This document shows positions 13,835-21,740 of a DNA stretch of 36,299 nucleotides, one piece after another. A program made the position numbers and the translations under genes. The notes under the pieces are model-generated. The model saw only the letters and a program-made list of their open reading frames with translations, made no database searches and had not been told where the DNA came from. Position 1 is the first letter of the stretch; each line of letters starts with the position of its first letter. Origin of the DNA: a virus; the IMG/VR virus record IMGVR_UViG_3300008120_000364, positions 1 through 36,299 of that record; one strand, given 5' to 3'.

Positions 13835-14739
13835 TATTTAACTCCGTAAAGTGTATAAGTGCCACCGCTAAAAGTAGAAGTGCCAGCATCTGTTCTTAAT
13901 TGAATGCTTGTAACTGCGCTAGTAAAACTTTGATTATAACCAGCACCAAAATAACCATACTGAGCAGTACCGCTAGCATAAAAAAAGTTCCAAACTTTTG
14001 ACATTGTATTTGTATAATTTCTTATATATAGCCAAAAATGAACGTTACTACTAGAAGTAGGAAGATTCACCGCACCACCTGTTGCTGAAGCATAAGTAGT
14101 TAATCCTTGAGAGTCGTTAGCGGAAGTTCCTGTTCTCATATAAGTTTGATAATAATTTCCAGCATTATTGTTTACTCTAAAAGCAAATGGATTGGCAGAA
14201 TTAACGTAAGGATTATTGACAACAAGGTATAAATCTATATAATCACCACTAATTCCAGTAATAGATGTTTCTGTTCCAGATAACGTTCCTGTCGCTAATT
14301 GTGTCATACCACCGCTTGAAGGCGTTGCCCACTTAAGTCCTGTAGCCGTAGATGAGTCAGCAGTTAGTACCTGATTGTTGCTGCCTACCGCTAATACTCC
14401 AGGAGTAGATGCAGCAGTTGCTGATAGCAAAGAACCCTTAGCAGTGAACTGGCCCTTGCTGATTGCATCGGCTAGAGGAACAAGTTCGTTAGCAAAGATT
14501 TCAATAATGTCACCGGTTACAGTCGCATCAGTTAGAGTGACTGTAGTTCCATTGGTGGCTGTGTAGTCATTACCGCGGGATAGAAGGACACCGTTACGGT
14601 ATACCTGCTCATAGCCCACAGAGTAGACAAGTGATACGGAGTTATCGTCTAGTCCAGATAGACTGGTTGTGCCAGCCGCTGGAGCCTTAGACCACCGAAC
14701 ACCAAGTGTCGGTGTAACCCCTATTCTTCCGGTTGCCAT
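13834..14739 (-). CDS. tail fibre protein
   Basis: A 301-residue protein. The N-terminus (MATGRIGVTPTLGVRWSK; YRNGVLLSRGNDYTATNGTT) is a typical phage adaptor/attachment segment. Residues about 100-140 carry a KG-type repeat shared with the fibre at 15069-15740 (ATAASTPGVLAVGSNNQVLT, then ADSSTATGLKW). The C-terminal ~150 residues are a beta-rich receptor-binding domain with many aromatic and Asn residues. GGAGG precedes its ATG. It forms a pair with the chaperone-like gene just downstream. Confidence 0.7.
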   Translation of the reverse strand: MATGRIGVTPTLGVRWSKAPAAGTTSLSGLDDNSVSLVYSVGYEQVYRNGVLLSRGNDYTATNGTTVTLTDATVTGDIIEIFANELVPLADAISKGQFTAKGSLLSATAASTPGVLAVGSNNQVLTADSSTATGLKWATPSSGGMTQLATGTLSGTETSITGISGDYIDLYLVVNNPYVNSANPFAFRVNNNAGNYYQTYMRTGTSANDSQGLTTYASATGGAVNLPTSSSNVHFWLYIRNYTNTMSKVWNFFYASGTAQYGYFGAGYNQSFTSAVTSIQLRTDAGTSTFSGGTYTLYGVK

Positions 14740-14742
14740 TAT

Positions 14743-14865
14743 TTATTTACCTCCATTAGATTTAATTAACCAAAGGTCAATGTTTTCATTAAAGTGTTTT
14801 GCTGAACAAAAACCCAGAACACGATAATCGCCAGTACATCCTGGTTTCATACAATTTTTATCCAA
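14743..14865 (-). CDS. small Cys-containing protein (40 aa), TTG start
   Basis: The frame runs from TTG 14865 (GAGG 7 bases upstream, 8-base overlap with the preceding chaperone-like gene) to TAA 14743: MDKNCMKPGCTGDYRVLGFC and a further 20 residues. Cysteines at 5, 10 and 20 with His24 could bind a metal. An internal ATG at 14850 has no ribosome-binding site. Its stop lies a few bases before the next fibre's ATG. Unknown family; real because of coupling and the Cys pattern, but tentative. Confidence 0.4.
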   Translation of the reverse strand: MDKNCMKPGCTGDYRVLGFCSAKHFNENIDLWLIKSNGGK

Positions 14866-15067
14866 GGAGTAACCTCGCTTCTTCTTCGGTAATGCCTAAG
14901 CGCTCAAGAAGTGCGGCTTTTGCTTCTCCTTTTGCCTGTGCTTCGGCTTGTGCTGCTTCGGCTTTTGCTTTGTCCGCTAAAAATTGCTCATATTCCGCAT
15001 CATTCATTTCGCGGTCAATTATTTCATCGGTTTGAACATTATGGATTCTGATTATTGGTCTTGTCAT
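14858..15067 (-). CDS. tail fibre assembly chaperone-like protein (69 aa)
   Basis: ATG 15067, preceded by GGAG and lying just after the stop of the fibre gene, gives MTRPIIRIHNVQTDEIIDRE; the frame is open to 15121, but that would overlap the fibre gene. A long Ala/Glu/Lys coiled helix and LGITEEEARLLLG follow. It shares N- and C-terminal motifs with 13619-13834, so the two arose by duplication together with their fibres. Probable partner: the fibre at 15069-15740. Confidence 0.65.
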   Translation of the reverse strand: MTRPIIRIHNVQTDEIIDREMNDAEYEQFLADKAKAEAAQAEAQAKGEAKAALLERLGITEEEARLLLG

Positions 15068-15068
15068 T

Positions 15069-15740
15069 TTAGGATTCTCCGTATAAATAAGCTGTTCCGC
15101 CGCTCCAGTTTCCACCATCATTAATTATATTTATGGCGGTTATTGCAGCGCTGTTGTTATAAACTGCCATTCCTTTTGTTAATTCCCAAACACTAAAAGA
15201 GTAACCTCTAGAAGTAAAATTTATAAATGACTTAGAAGTATCGGTATATCTCGGAATTTCAACGATTGAAATAAATTGTTCGTTGTAGGTATTACTTTGA
15301 CCTGCATATCCTATTGAAATTTGCGTTTGATTACTGCTATTATTACCGCTCACACTACCGCCGGCTGCTTCAAACCATTGACGAGCATAATTTTGATTTG
15401 AATCGGAATTAAATCTTAACTGAACTGTTCCATTTGAAGCACCATAAGCGTTTTTTATAATAAGTCTTAAACTTTTGTATGTAGTTGGAATTGAAGATAT
15501 TGCTATACTTGATGCACCTGATAAATTAGTTGTAGAAATTAAAGTTAATCCACCGCTTGAAATAGTTTGCCATTCCAAACCTGTTGCCGTTGATGAGTTA
15601 GCGGCTAAAACTTGCCCATTTGTGCCCACTGCCAGTCTTGCTGGAGTATCAGCCGCGGTTGCGGTTAGTATGTCCGCCTTAGCGTCGAAGATGGTCGGCT
15701 GAATACCACCTTCAACAGCGGGAATTCTTCCTGATGACAT
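15069..15740 (-). CDS. tail fibre protein, shorter paralogue
   Basis: A 223-residue protein with a short N-terminus (MSSGRIPAVEGGIQPTIFDA) that goes straight into the repeat shared with 13834-14739 (ATAADTPARLAVGTNGQVLA, ANSSTATGLEWQ). A C-terminal beta domain with many Asn/Ser/Tyr follows. It lacks the ~80-residue attachment segment of the longer fibre. The different C-terminal domains suggest that the two bind different receptor features. It is followed directly by its own chaperone-like gene. Confidence 0.65.
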   Translation of the reverse strand: MSSGRIPAVEGGIQPTIFDAKADILTATAADTPARLAVGTNGQVLAANSSTATGLEWQTISSGGLTLISTTNLSGASSIAISSIPTTYKSLRLIIKNAYGASNGTVQLRFNSDSNQNYARQWFEAAGGSVSGNNSSNQTQISIGYAGQSNTYNEQFISIVEIPRYTDTSKSFINFTSRGYSFSVWELTKGMAVYNNSAAITAINIINDGGNWSGGTAYLYGES

Positions 15741-16070
15741 TTACGATAACTCGCTTCCGAACGCTGCGAATGAGAAGTTTGCAGAAGAGCCATAGACAGT
15801 AATTACATCTGTCGCAGCCAAGGTCACACCAAGAGTTAGTGTGTCTGTGGCATTGGCAGGAAGTGATACGTCATATGCGATGTATTGACTAGCAGCAAGT
15901 GATGCACCTGCTACTCTGATTGCAATACGGTATGAACCTGCAGTGGCGGCCTGATTGCACACAGTGATAGTGGAGACAATCGTTGAGGTCGCTGCCGGAA
16001 CCGTATACAACGTTGTTGCTGTTGTAGCGGCTGGGTTGCTTTGTCCCAGCACTTTATATGTTGTTGGCAT
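15741..16070 (-). CDS. small structural protein, Ala/Thr-rich beta fold
   Basis: A 109-residue protein, MPTTYKVLGQSNPAATTATT..., with an alternating hydrophobic pattern over its whole length (TIVSTITVCNQAATAGSYRI, LGVTLAATDVITVYGSS). AAGGAAAA precedes the ATG. Similar proteins with the TYKVLGQS opening occur next to fibre genes in phage genomes. It is probably a virion decoration or fibre-base protein. Function inferred from position. Confidence 0.6.
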   Translation of the reverse strand: MPTTYKVLGQSNPAATTATTLYTVPAATSTIVSTITVCNQAATAGSYRIAIRVAGASLAASQYIAYDVSLPANATDTLTLGVTLAATDVITVYGSSANFSFAAFGSELS

Positions 16071-16101
16071 TTATTTTCCTTTTATCTAGTGTGTTTATTT
16101 T

Positions 16102-16494
16102 TTAGCCACCCATAAGCATTAAGCCTGAGACTGGGTCACTTGACCCGCCTGTCAGCCCTGCTTCAAAGGCATTTAAGTCATCTGATGTAAGTACGTGACG
16201 AACAGTTGCTCCTGAACTATGCGAGATAGCGGTGGTTCCTGCTCTGCCACGAACGATAGTGAATGAATCTCCAGAGTTATACTGAATGAAAACAATCTCT
16301 TCATTAGTTGTATCTGGGTCTAGTGCAACTGTGAATTGGTCTGGATAAACTCCACCTACTGCAGGGCCTAGAACTACGCCACCTAGCAGAGAAGAGCCGG
16401 TTCCAGTTGCAACAGTCATTGTTGTACCGGTTGCTCCGATACCTGATGCGAGCGTTGTTTCAACGCTTATGGACGAGAATTTACGTACAGCCAT
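16102..16494 (-). CDS. small virion-associated protein (130 aa)
   Basis: Begins MAVRKFSSISVETTLASGIG and has a beta-rich core (DQFTVALDPDTTNEEIVFIQ, SFTIVRGRAGT) typical of phage tail or head accessory proteins carrying a short Ig-like fold. It ends SSDPVSGLMLMGG, resembling the [10 protein letters not shown] end of the collagen-like protein, a possible shared anchoring signal. AAGGAAGG precedes the ATG. Exact role unknown. Confidence 0.6.
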   Translation of the reverse strand: MAVRKFSSISVETTLASGIGATGTTMTVATGTGSSLLGGVVLGPAVGGVYPDQFTVALDPDTTNEEIVFIQYNSGDSFTIVRGRAGTTAISHSSGATVRHVLTSDDLNAFEAGLTGGSSDPVSGLMLMGG

Positions 16495-16503
16495 AGCCCT
16501 TCC

Positions 16504-17406
16504 TTAGCGAGTTAGATGGATACGAATTGGGAACTGGTCAGAAAGTTTGAGTGCCTCTTCCTGAAGGCGTTGCTGGAACAAAGCAAAGACATACTTGCTT
16601 ACAGAAGAACCAGCAGATGATGGAATCTTTGTATCATTTAAGTCTGCTTCTGCAGATGATAGGTTGATTCGACCTGCATCCAAGAATGAAAGCAAACGGT
16701 AGCAAGCACCGTAAACAATCACATCTTGGCAAGAATCAGGTAGACCTGTTACATCTACAAAGTCATCAGTATTAGCATCCATAGTATCTGGAACCATTGT
16801 GTACCAAACCTTGATGGTTCTACCTGGTTGGATGTTCTCATAAAGGTTAATAGTCTTTTGAGTATTAAATGTTGGTGTATTTGCTAATGGGTCAAAGCGC
16901 CACTTACGGATAGGTAACCATTCCTTAGAAGAACCTGTGGTTTGCCAAGACATATAAAGAACTTCTCTTGCATCATCAGGTAGTGGATAGGTAACCTGTG
17001 CTGCATTGAAGGTAAAGGTTGTTGAACCTACTGCAAATAACTTTGGGTACAAAGAACGGATAGTATCGTTCAAAGCCTTCTTTATAGTTACTCTAGGAAA
17101 TGTTGGAGATAAAGTCACCTGAGCATATTGGCTATGAGGTGAAGCAGTAGTTCCAAGATATCCTCTTCCAAATCCTGGAGCCACATTAAGAGTGTTGCTT
17201 GACTGAGTAAAATTATCAATCCAGATTAACTCATCATCAATCTCAATAATACCTTTAGCAAGGTTTGACTGAGAGCCGACAGTAATAGCAGACGATGTGG
17301 TCGTCAAACCATTGGCATTGGTTACATAAGTGATACGGTCTTGGCGCAAGGTATAGCCTTGCAGATTACTCTTGACCTCATCTACTAACTGGTCGAACGT
17401 TGGCAT
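16504..17406 (-). CDS. virion connector/tail tube-like protein (300 aa)
   Basis: Opens MPTFDQLVDEVKSNLQGYTL, a helical start typical of phage adaptor or head-tail proteins, with an inserted beta domain (about 30-115; GFGRGYLGTTASPHSQYAQV). A region of strands and helices follows (SLYPKLFAVGSTTFTFNA, LPDDAREVLYMSW, GLPDSCQDVIVYGACYRLL). The last part resembles tail-tube adaptor proteins of short-tailed phages. I assign it as a connector or tail tubular protein from these features and its position between the capsid genes and fibres; a minor tail protein is an alternative. Confidence 0.5.
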   Translation of the reverse strand: MPTFDQLVDEVKSNLQGYTLRQDRITYVTNANGLTTTSSAITVGSQSNLAKGIIEIDDELIWIDNFTQSSNTLNVAPGFGRGYLGTTASPHSQYAQVTLSPTFPRVTIKKALNDTIRSLYPKLFAVGSTTFTFNAAQVTYPLPDDAREVLYMSWQTTGSSKEWLPIRKWRFDPLANTPTFNTQKTINLYENIQPGRTIKVWYTMVPDTMDANTDDFVDVTGLPDSCQDVIVYGACYRLLSFLDAGRINLSSAEADLNDTKIPSSAGSSVSKYVFALFQQRLQEEALKLSDQFPIRIHLTR

Positions 17407-18512
17407 TAGCCCTCCGTTATCTTCTCCTTGGCTTTCTCAATTGCCTCGGCTGCTTTTCCTTTTTCATACCAACCATCGCCCCATAGTGTTAGCAGACGCT
17501 GGAAGTAATATTCATATTGTTTGGCGATAACATCTACGCCATAAGTTTCAACTGCTCTCTTGCGGATAGCAGCCCTATCTAAACTCTTTACATTCTGTGA
17601 AGCCAGAATAAATTCTTCTACGCTTCTACATCTATAGCCAGTAACTCCTTGAACTACAGTCTCTGTAAATGCACCCCAGTCTGTTGTAATTACTGGAGTT
17701 CCACAGGCTTGTGATTCAATGTTTACGTTACCGAATGGTTCTATATAAAGCGTTGGAACAAAGGTAGCGATAGCGCCACCCATAAGTTCTGCTCGCTTCT
17801 CAGGTCCAACAGGTCCGATATACTCACCATAAGTTGGTATGTAATCACCAGGTCCTGCCATAATTAGCCTTGCACCTATTGTCTTGCAGATATGTGCTGC
17901 TACTTCAACACCTTTTCTTGGAACCATTCTTCCAATGTAAAGGTAATAATCTCCGTCCCCTTTACCAAGCGGGAACATATCAGGGTCTAAATATCCTGGA
18001 ATAACTGCATCAAAGAACTGACCATCTACTGTCGCTGCGTTCTTGAATTGTGCATAGACTGCGTGCATCCAAGCGTAAGACTCGAACACTCTGTATTGTG
18101 AAAATACTCCAGAGTATCCAACTCCAAATTCAACAGACATATGAGTTGGAAACGCATCTGCGATTGGCTTATGTGTAGCACCAGCAATCAAGCAGATAAA
18201 GTCTTGGTCTTGAAGTCTCTTACGTATTTCCTTTATTGCATTGCCATTGAACTTCTGCCAGTGTGGAAGTTTGTAATCAAATGGTGCTTCTACATATGGC
18301 TTCTTACCTACAACGATTCTGCGTTGAGTCTCGTTGATGCAAGGTATCAGTTCATCTACATCGGCTTCATTTTCTTCGCCAGCGTATAGATAGACAGTAT
18401 GTCCGAGGGACTTCATCATATTGCAGAACCTGCGAACCTTTTCGGTATATGCGCAGTTTGCATAATCTTTAGTTGTTTGGGTATGTGGTAGACTTACGAC
18501 GTGGAATCTCAT
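17406..18512 (-). CDS. GT-B glycosyltransferase (GT4-like)
   Basis: A 368-residue protein. The C-terminal half carries hallmarks of GT4-type enzymes: YYLYIGRMVPRKGVE with the donor-binding Arg/Lys, RLIMAGPGDYI, then the ExxxxxE stretch EPFGNVNIESQACGTPVITT and GAFTETVVQGVTGYRC. The N-terminal half is the acceptor domain (SLPHTQTTKDYANCAYTEKV). It could glycosylate a virion protein or a cell-surface polymer. Together with the GT25 gene it lies between the collagen-like protein and the connector, so virion glycosylation is plausible. It overlaps the connector gene by one base. Confidence 0.85.
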   Translation of the reverse strand: MRFHVVSLPHTQTTKDYANCAYTEKVRRFCNMMKSLGHTVYLYAGEENEADVDELIPCINETQRRIVVGKKPYVEAPFDYKLPHWQKFNGNAIKEIRKRLQDQDFICLIAGATHKPIADAFPTHMSVEFGVGYSGVFSQYRVFESYAWMHAVYAQFKNAATVDGQFFDAVIPGYLDPDMFPLGKGDGDYYLYIGRMVPRKGVEVAAHICKTIGARLIMAGPGDYIPTYGEYIGPVGPEKRAELMGGAIATFVPTLYIEPFGNVNIESQACGTPVITTDWGAFTETVVQGVTGYRCRSVEEFILASQNVKSLDRAAIRKRAVETYGVDVIAKQYEYYFQRLLTLWGDGWYEKGKAAEAIEKAKEKITEG

Positions 18513-18524
18513 ACCACAATCGTA

Positions 18525-19094
18525 TCAGAAATACAAGTCTTTATAGTCAACCTCTGAGCCTAGCAAGTCGCTATATCCTGGACCTTGGTATATCAGGGTA
18601 GGTCTGGCTACATAGGCAATTACGTCTTTATGTAGGCTGGCATAGTCCACATCTATATGGTTAGTTGGGTTCATACCCGCCTTGATGAGTTTATGGACAA
18701 ACTGCCTCTTGACCGCATAGGCGTGGGTTGAAGAACATTCTAGGCTTCTATACCAGTAGTCATTTACCCGTTGCTTCTGAAGCATATGCGCTCCGAAGTA
18801 CAACATATGCCAATCTTCAGGAACCCAAGCCATAGCCTGTTCAAATTGCTTCTCAAAATCATCTACAAAAACTGCATCATCTTCAAATATAAATATGACT
18901 TCGGACGCATATTTTGTCAATGCTGCTAGATGGCTAAGTTTGCAACCCAGTCTTGGGTCTACCGACTCAATAGCCTGCAGTCTCTCGTATTGAATACCAA
19001 GAGCCTTAGCCTGCTTATCAAATTGTTCTAGTCTGTCTGTTCTTCTATTTAGATTTATTAGTATTGGATTGGGGAAGTAGTCGTTAAACTTCAC
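18525..19094 (-). CDS. glycosyltransferase family 25 protein
   Basis: A 189-residue GT25-type enzyme: [19 protein letters not shown] at the start, [14 protein letters not shown] (the family's G-C-x-x-S-H motif), [15 protein letters not shown] with the metal-binding acidic cluster, and a late [14 protein letters not shown] segment with D-V-D-Y. GT25 includes bacterial lipooligosaccharide galactosyltransferases and animal collagen galactosyltransferases. GTG start overlaps the stop of the collagen-like gene (GTGA), so the two are coupled and the collagen-like protein is a candidate substrate. Somewhat short for the family, but all motifs are present. Confidence 0.87.
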   Translation of the reverse strand: MKFNDYFPNPILINLNRRTDRLEQFDKQAKALGIQYERLQAIESVDPRLGCKLSHLAALTKYASEVIFIFEDDAVFVDDFEKQFEQAMAWVPEDWHMLYFGAHMLQKQRVNDYWYRSLECSSTHAYAVKRQFVHKLIKAGMNPTNHIDVDYASLHKDVIAYVARPTLIYQGPGYSDLLGSEVDYKDLYF

Positions 19095-20089
19095 ATTCCG
19101 CCAAGGAACATAGATACCGGAATGGCATCTGCTCCAGGTCCCGTTGCACCAGTTGGACCTGTTGCACCAGTGACACCAGTTGCACCGATTGGTCCAGTCG
19201 GACCTTCAGGACCGGTTGCACCTTGAGGTCCGGTAGGACCTGTAGGTCCAGTTACTCCATCGATTCCCGCAGGACCAGTGGCTTCTGTTGCTCCCACAGG
19301 GCCTGTCGCTCCAACAGGGCCTGTCGCTCCTGTTGGGCCAGTCGGTCCGGTAACTCCATCAATTCCTGCTGGCCCTGTAGGACCAGTCGCTCCAGTTGCA
19401 CCAACGTCACCAGCAGGGCCAGTAGCGCCAGCGGGACCAGTAGCACCAGTAGGTCCAACATCTCCAGTTACTCCTTGTGGTCCTGTAGCGCCCGTAGCGC
19501 CTGCCGGACCTGTCGCTCCTATATCACCAGTAGGACCTTGTGGTCCTGTCGGTCCTGTGGCCCCTACAGGGCCTGTAGCACCCACATCTCCTTGCGGTCC
19601 AGTCGCACCTTGTGGACCCGTTGGCCCTGTTGCGCCTGTATCGCCTGGTAAACCTTGTGGACCGGTAGCACCGGTAACACCAGCATCACCCTGTGGTCCT
19701 GTTGGACCGGTCGCTCCTACCGGACCAGTCGGTCCAGTCGCTCCCGTGTCTCCTGCAGGACCTTGAGGTCCTGTTGCACCCGTTGCTCCCGCAGCACCCG
19801 CTGGGCCTGTAGCACCTGTGGGTCCGGTTGCTCCGGTGTCTCCCTGCGGACCTGTAGCCCCAGTCGGACCAGTATCTCCTGTAACACCTTGCGCTCCTGT
19901 CGGACCGGTGGCACCCGTTGCGCCAGTCGCTCCGGTAGCACCTGTAGAACCCGCAGTACCGGTTGCACCAGCAGGACCCGTTGGGCCTGTTGGACCAGTA
20001 ACGCCTTGGATTCCTTGCGGTCCTTGGTCATTAGAAAACTCTATACCTACTTGAGGTGTAATAGATTCAATTACGATAATTGTTGTCAC
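19091..20089 (-). CDS. collagen-like triple-helix virion protein
   Basis: A 332-residue protein. A 22-residue non-collagen head ([20 protein letters not shown]) is followed by about 98 nearly perfect G-x-y triplets (residues 23-318), dominated by GAT, GPT, GPQ and GPA, and then [13 protein letters not shown] at the end. One glycine is replaced (Glu269 in GAT-EAT-GPA), with register kept. There is no lysine anywhere, so hydroxylysine-type glycosylation is impossible; the many Thr residues are the only plausible sugar acceptors. GTG start. Probably a trimeric fibre or head-decoration protein. The complementary strand gives long false open frames. Confidence 0.9.
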   Translation of the reverse strand: MTTIIVIESITPQVGIEFSNDQGPQGIQGVTGPTGPTGPAGATGTAGSTGATGATGATGATGPTGAQGVTGDTGPTGATGPQGDTGATGPTGATGPAGAAGATGATGPQGPAGDTGATGPTGPVGATGPTGPQGDAGVTGATGPQGLPGDTGATGPTGPQGATGPQGDVGATGPVGATGPTGPQGPTGDIGATGPAGATGATGPQGVTGDVGPTGATGPAGATGPAGDVGATGATGPTGPAGIDGVTGPTGPTGATGPVGATGPVGATEATGPAGIDGVTGPTGPTGPQGATGPEGPTGPIGATGVTGATGPTGATGPGADAIPVSMFLGGM

Positions 20090-20427
20090 GTAGTCACGGC
20101 TCCTGTTACAACGAACTTACCTTCAAGTAGTCTTGTTACGGTGCCGCCTGAATCAAGCACCAAATCATAAACATATCTTCCAGATGCAATATCTGCTGTG
20201 ATATTTGCACCTACAGTTACGTTAATACGTCCATCACCTGGACTTAGAACCATACGACCATTATCTGTAGATGCAACTAAAGTAGTTGTAGTAGAACCAA
20301 CAAATGGTCTAACAGTCATAGTTCCGGTATAGCCAGATAGATTCCAAGGAGTTGTATCGTTTAGAATCTGAAACTGAAAATTAAATGTAGTTGCTTGGTC
20401 GCAAGTTAAATTATACTTCGCACTCAT
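20086..20427 (-). CDS. structural protein, BppU-like N-terminal fold
   Basis: A 113-residue beta-rich protein, [20 protein letters not shown]... with [32 protein letters not shown] and [19 protein letters not shown]. This pattern matches small phage proteins related to the baseplate/upper-fibre (BppU-like) or tail-adaptor fold that recur next to fibre genes. It is likely an assembly or attachment protein, perhaps for the collagen-like fibre encoded directly downstream, with which it overlaps by 4 bases. Confidence 0.65.
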   Translation of the reverse strand: MSAKYNLTCDQATTFNFQFQILNDTTPWNLSGYTGTMTVRPFVGSTTTTLVASTDNGRMVLSPGDGRINVTVGANITADIASGRYVYDLVLDSGGTVTRLLEGKFVVTGAVTT

Positions 20428-20717
20428 CAGGAAGCGACCGTTCTGAGAGCAGCCGCTGCAGCCAGCCCAGAAGTGCCAGCGATGCGATTACATACACCAC
20501 TAAAATCAAGATGGGTATTCGCAGAACCCGAAATGCCCGCAATATCATTTAGCACTCCTACTGTGTCTGTATGAGTAGTAGTTACGGAACGAGCAGCAGC
20601 CCATTGTCTAGCAGCAAGTGCCATATCTACCATTTGGGTTGGTGAGCGATAATCGGTGCCACCATTGGCGAGGCGATTCAATTCTTGATTGAGTGTTGAA
20701 TTTGGATTGATGGCCAC
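20427..20717 (-). CDS. hypothetical virion protein (96 aa)
   Basis: A 96-residue, Ala/Thr/Asn-rich protein (MAINPNSTLNQELNRLANGG...). The middle has a helix (MVDMALAARQWAAARSV) and the tail is small-residue-rich (CNRIAGTSGLAAAAALRTVA). One-base overlap with the next gene. I do not recognise the family. Its place between the basic proteins and the collagen module suggests a structural role. Confidence 0.55.
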   Translation of the reverse strand: MAINPNSTLNQELNRLANGGTDYRSPTQMVDMALAARQWAAARSVTTTHTDTVGVLNDIAGISGSANTHLDFSGVCNRIAGTSGLAAAAALRTVAS

Positions 20718-20727
20718 CTATATCTCC

Positions 20728-20886
20728 TTACTTCTTTTTCTTTGAAACAGCGGCGTTATCTACGAGATTCGGATATGGTCTACCTGCTGCTTTGGCTCGC
20801 TTCTTAGCGGCACTCTTTTGTGCTGGTGTTAGTTTCTTGCTACGTTTCTTTGGGTTCTCTTGGTCCCAGAATGCTTTCTTCTTCAC
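20728..20886 (-). CDS. small basic protein (52 aa)
   Basis: GTG start in a GTGA overlap with the upstream stop; MKKKAFWDQENPKKRSKKLT, then PAQKSAAKKRAKAAGRPYPN and LVDNAAVSKKKK. The strong positive charge and the recurring KLTPAQKSAAKKRAKAAGRPYPN core, familiar from phage structural regions, suggest a DNA-binding or capsid-interior peptide. First of the Lys-rich genes to be read last in this cluster. Function unproven. Confidence 0.6.
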   Translation of the reverse strand: MKKKAFWDQENPKKRSKKLTPAQKSAAKKRAKAAGRPYPNLVDNAAVSKKKK

Positions 20887-21158
20887 CACTTCACCTTATC
20901 TGCCCAGTACGCAGCAGACATCTTGCCTTTAGCAATGTTCTTTGCGTGACGAGCCTTGAATGATGCTTGACGTTTTGTTGGCTGCTTATCGCCAGTTACA
21001 CCCTGCTGTCCAAATCTAATAGTCTTTACTTGGTTGCCCTCTTTGGCAACAACTACGTGTGATTTAGTTGGGTGACTTGGAGTTCTCTTAGGTTTATTGA
21101 AACCAGATACTCCGGCTCTAGTTAGCCTTGAATCCTTTTTGCTTGCCATATTCGCCAT
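20883..21158 (-). CDS. DUF6321-like basic protein
   Basis: About 91 residues from ATG 21158 (GGAAAG just before it; a TTG 9 bases upstream is also possible). The sequence KKDSRLTRAGVSGFNKPKRT, PSHPTKSHVVVAKEGNQVKT, IRFGQQGVTG and a closing ASFKARHAKNIAKGKMSAAY-WADKVKW matches the DUF6321 pattern as I know it. It is strongly basic and could be a DNA-associated virion protein. It overlaps the preceding small gene by about 40 bases in another frame. Confidence 0.72.
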   Translation of the reverse strand: MANMASKKDSRLTRAGVSGFNKPKRTPSHPTKSHVVVAKEGNQVKTIRFGQQGVTGDKQPTKRQASFKARHAKNIAKGKMSAAYWADKVKW

Positions 21159-21270
21159 ACTTTCCAAGAACAGTTCTGATGGTGCCGTTCTTATTTAGAC
21201 GCACCACCAGACCGTCCCTGATAATTACTGAGTTAAATCCATCGTGGCGTTTGAATTTGCCAGATGACAT
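21118..21270 (-). CDS. small basic protein (50 aa)
   Basis: From ATG 21270: MSSGKFKRHDGFNSVIIRDG, then LVVRLNKNGTIRTVLGKYGE. It looks like a small beta protein with a basic tail. Its last ~40 bases overlap the start of the DUF6321-like gene. Its ATG shares a base with the upstream stop, so coupling is strong. No family recognised. Confidence 0.55.
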   Translation of the reverse strand: MSSGKFKRHDGFNSVIIRDGLVVRLNKNGTIRTVLGKYGEYGKQKGFKAN

Positions 21271-21440
21271 TATTTCTTTTTGCCCATTTTCTTCTTGGAC
21301 ATTTTTGCTTCTGACAAAGCAATAGCAACTGCTTGCTTACGAGACTTTACAACTGGTCCCTTCTTGCCTGAATGTAGAGTTCCTCTTTTGAACTCGCCCA
21401 TTACTTTTTCAACTTTCTTAGCAGCGGCTTTTTTCTTCAT
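21270..21440 (-). CDS. DUF6496-like Lys-rich protein (56 aa)
   Basis: From ATG 21440 in an ATGA overlap: MKKKAAAKKVEKVMGEFKRG, then TLHSGKKGPVVKSRKQAVAI and ALSEAK. The pattern VMxEFKxGxLHSGxxxGPVVKxRKQAxAIALSEA is that of DUF6496 proteins. About one third of residues are Lys/Arg. Probable nucleic-acid-binding virion or early packaging peptide; function of the family is not established. Confidence 0.72.
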   Translation of the reverse strand: MKKKAAAKKVEKVMGEFKRGTLHSGKKGPVVKSRKQAVAIALSEAKMSKKKMGKKK

Positions 21441-21574
21441 TTCTTCACAGCCTTCTTTACGGCTTTCTTGACAGCCTTCTTGCCGTATTCCATCTTACGT
21501 TCTTTAGCGCCTTCCATCTTTTCGTGGCGCATCTTTGCTGCTTTTGACTTGTACTTCTCACCCTTCATTGACAT
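21437..21574 (-). CDS. very Lys-rich peptide (45 aa)
   Basis: MSMKGEKYKSKAAKMRHEKM and EGAKERKMEYGKK lead into three tandem AVKK repeats at the end. Nearly pure charged helix. ATGA overlap at its 3' end with the DUF6496-like gene and TAATG-type contact with the gene upstream. The histone-H1-like repeat suggests binding to packaged DNA, but this is inference. Confidence 0.55.
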   Translation of the reverse strand: MSMKGEKYKSKAAKMRHEKMEGAKERKMEYGKKAVKKAVKKAVKK

Positions 21575-21738
21575 TACTTCTGTCCCTTCGGATAAGCACC
21601 ATTAGCACCCTTTGAGAGTTTCTCATAGGACATAAATGGTTTGTCATTTGAACCTGGAGGATATGGAAGGTAGAACTCAGGACGGCTTGATGGCTTGTAC
21701 GAATTGTCCTGCAAATTCGGGTCTTTATCTTTTGGCAT
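21574..21738 (-). CDS. hypothetical protein (54 aa), Pro/Tyr-rich
   Basis: From ATG 21738: MPKDKDPNLQDNSYKPSSRP, then EFYLPYPPGSNDKPFMSYEK and a basic tail. The Pro/Tyr-rich, apparently unfolded sequence differs from its Lys-rich neighbours. One base overlaps the start of the next gene. No known family. Confidence 0.5.
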   Translation of the reverse strand: MPKDKDPNLQDNSYKPSSRPEFYLPYPPGSNDKPFMSYEKLSKGANGAYPKGQK

Positions 21739-21740
21739 TA

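Noticed and set aside
19150-20030. Short-period nucleotide repeats resembling a CRISPR or satellite array
   Set aside because: The 9-base periodicity is explained by G-x-y codon triplets; there are no unique spacers of constant length.
19223-20170. Long plus-strand open frames rich in Gly-Pro-Val opposite the collagen-like gene
   Set aside because: They mirror the repetitive collagen codons on the other strand and lack ribosome-binding sites and a place in any plus-strand unit.
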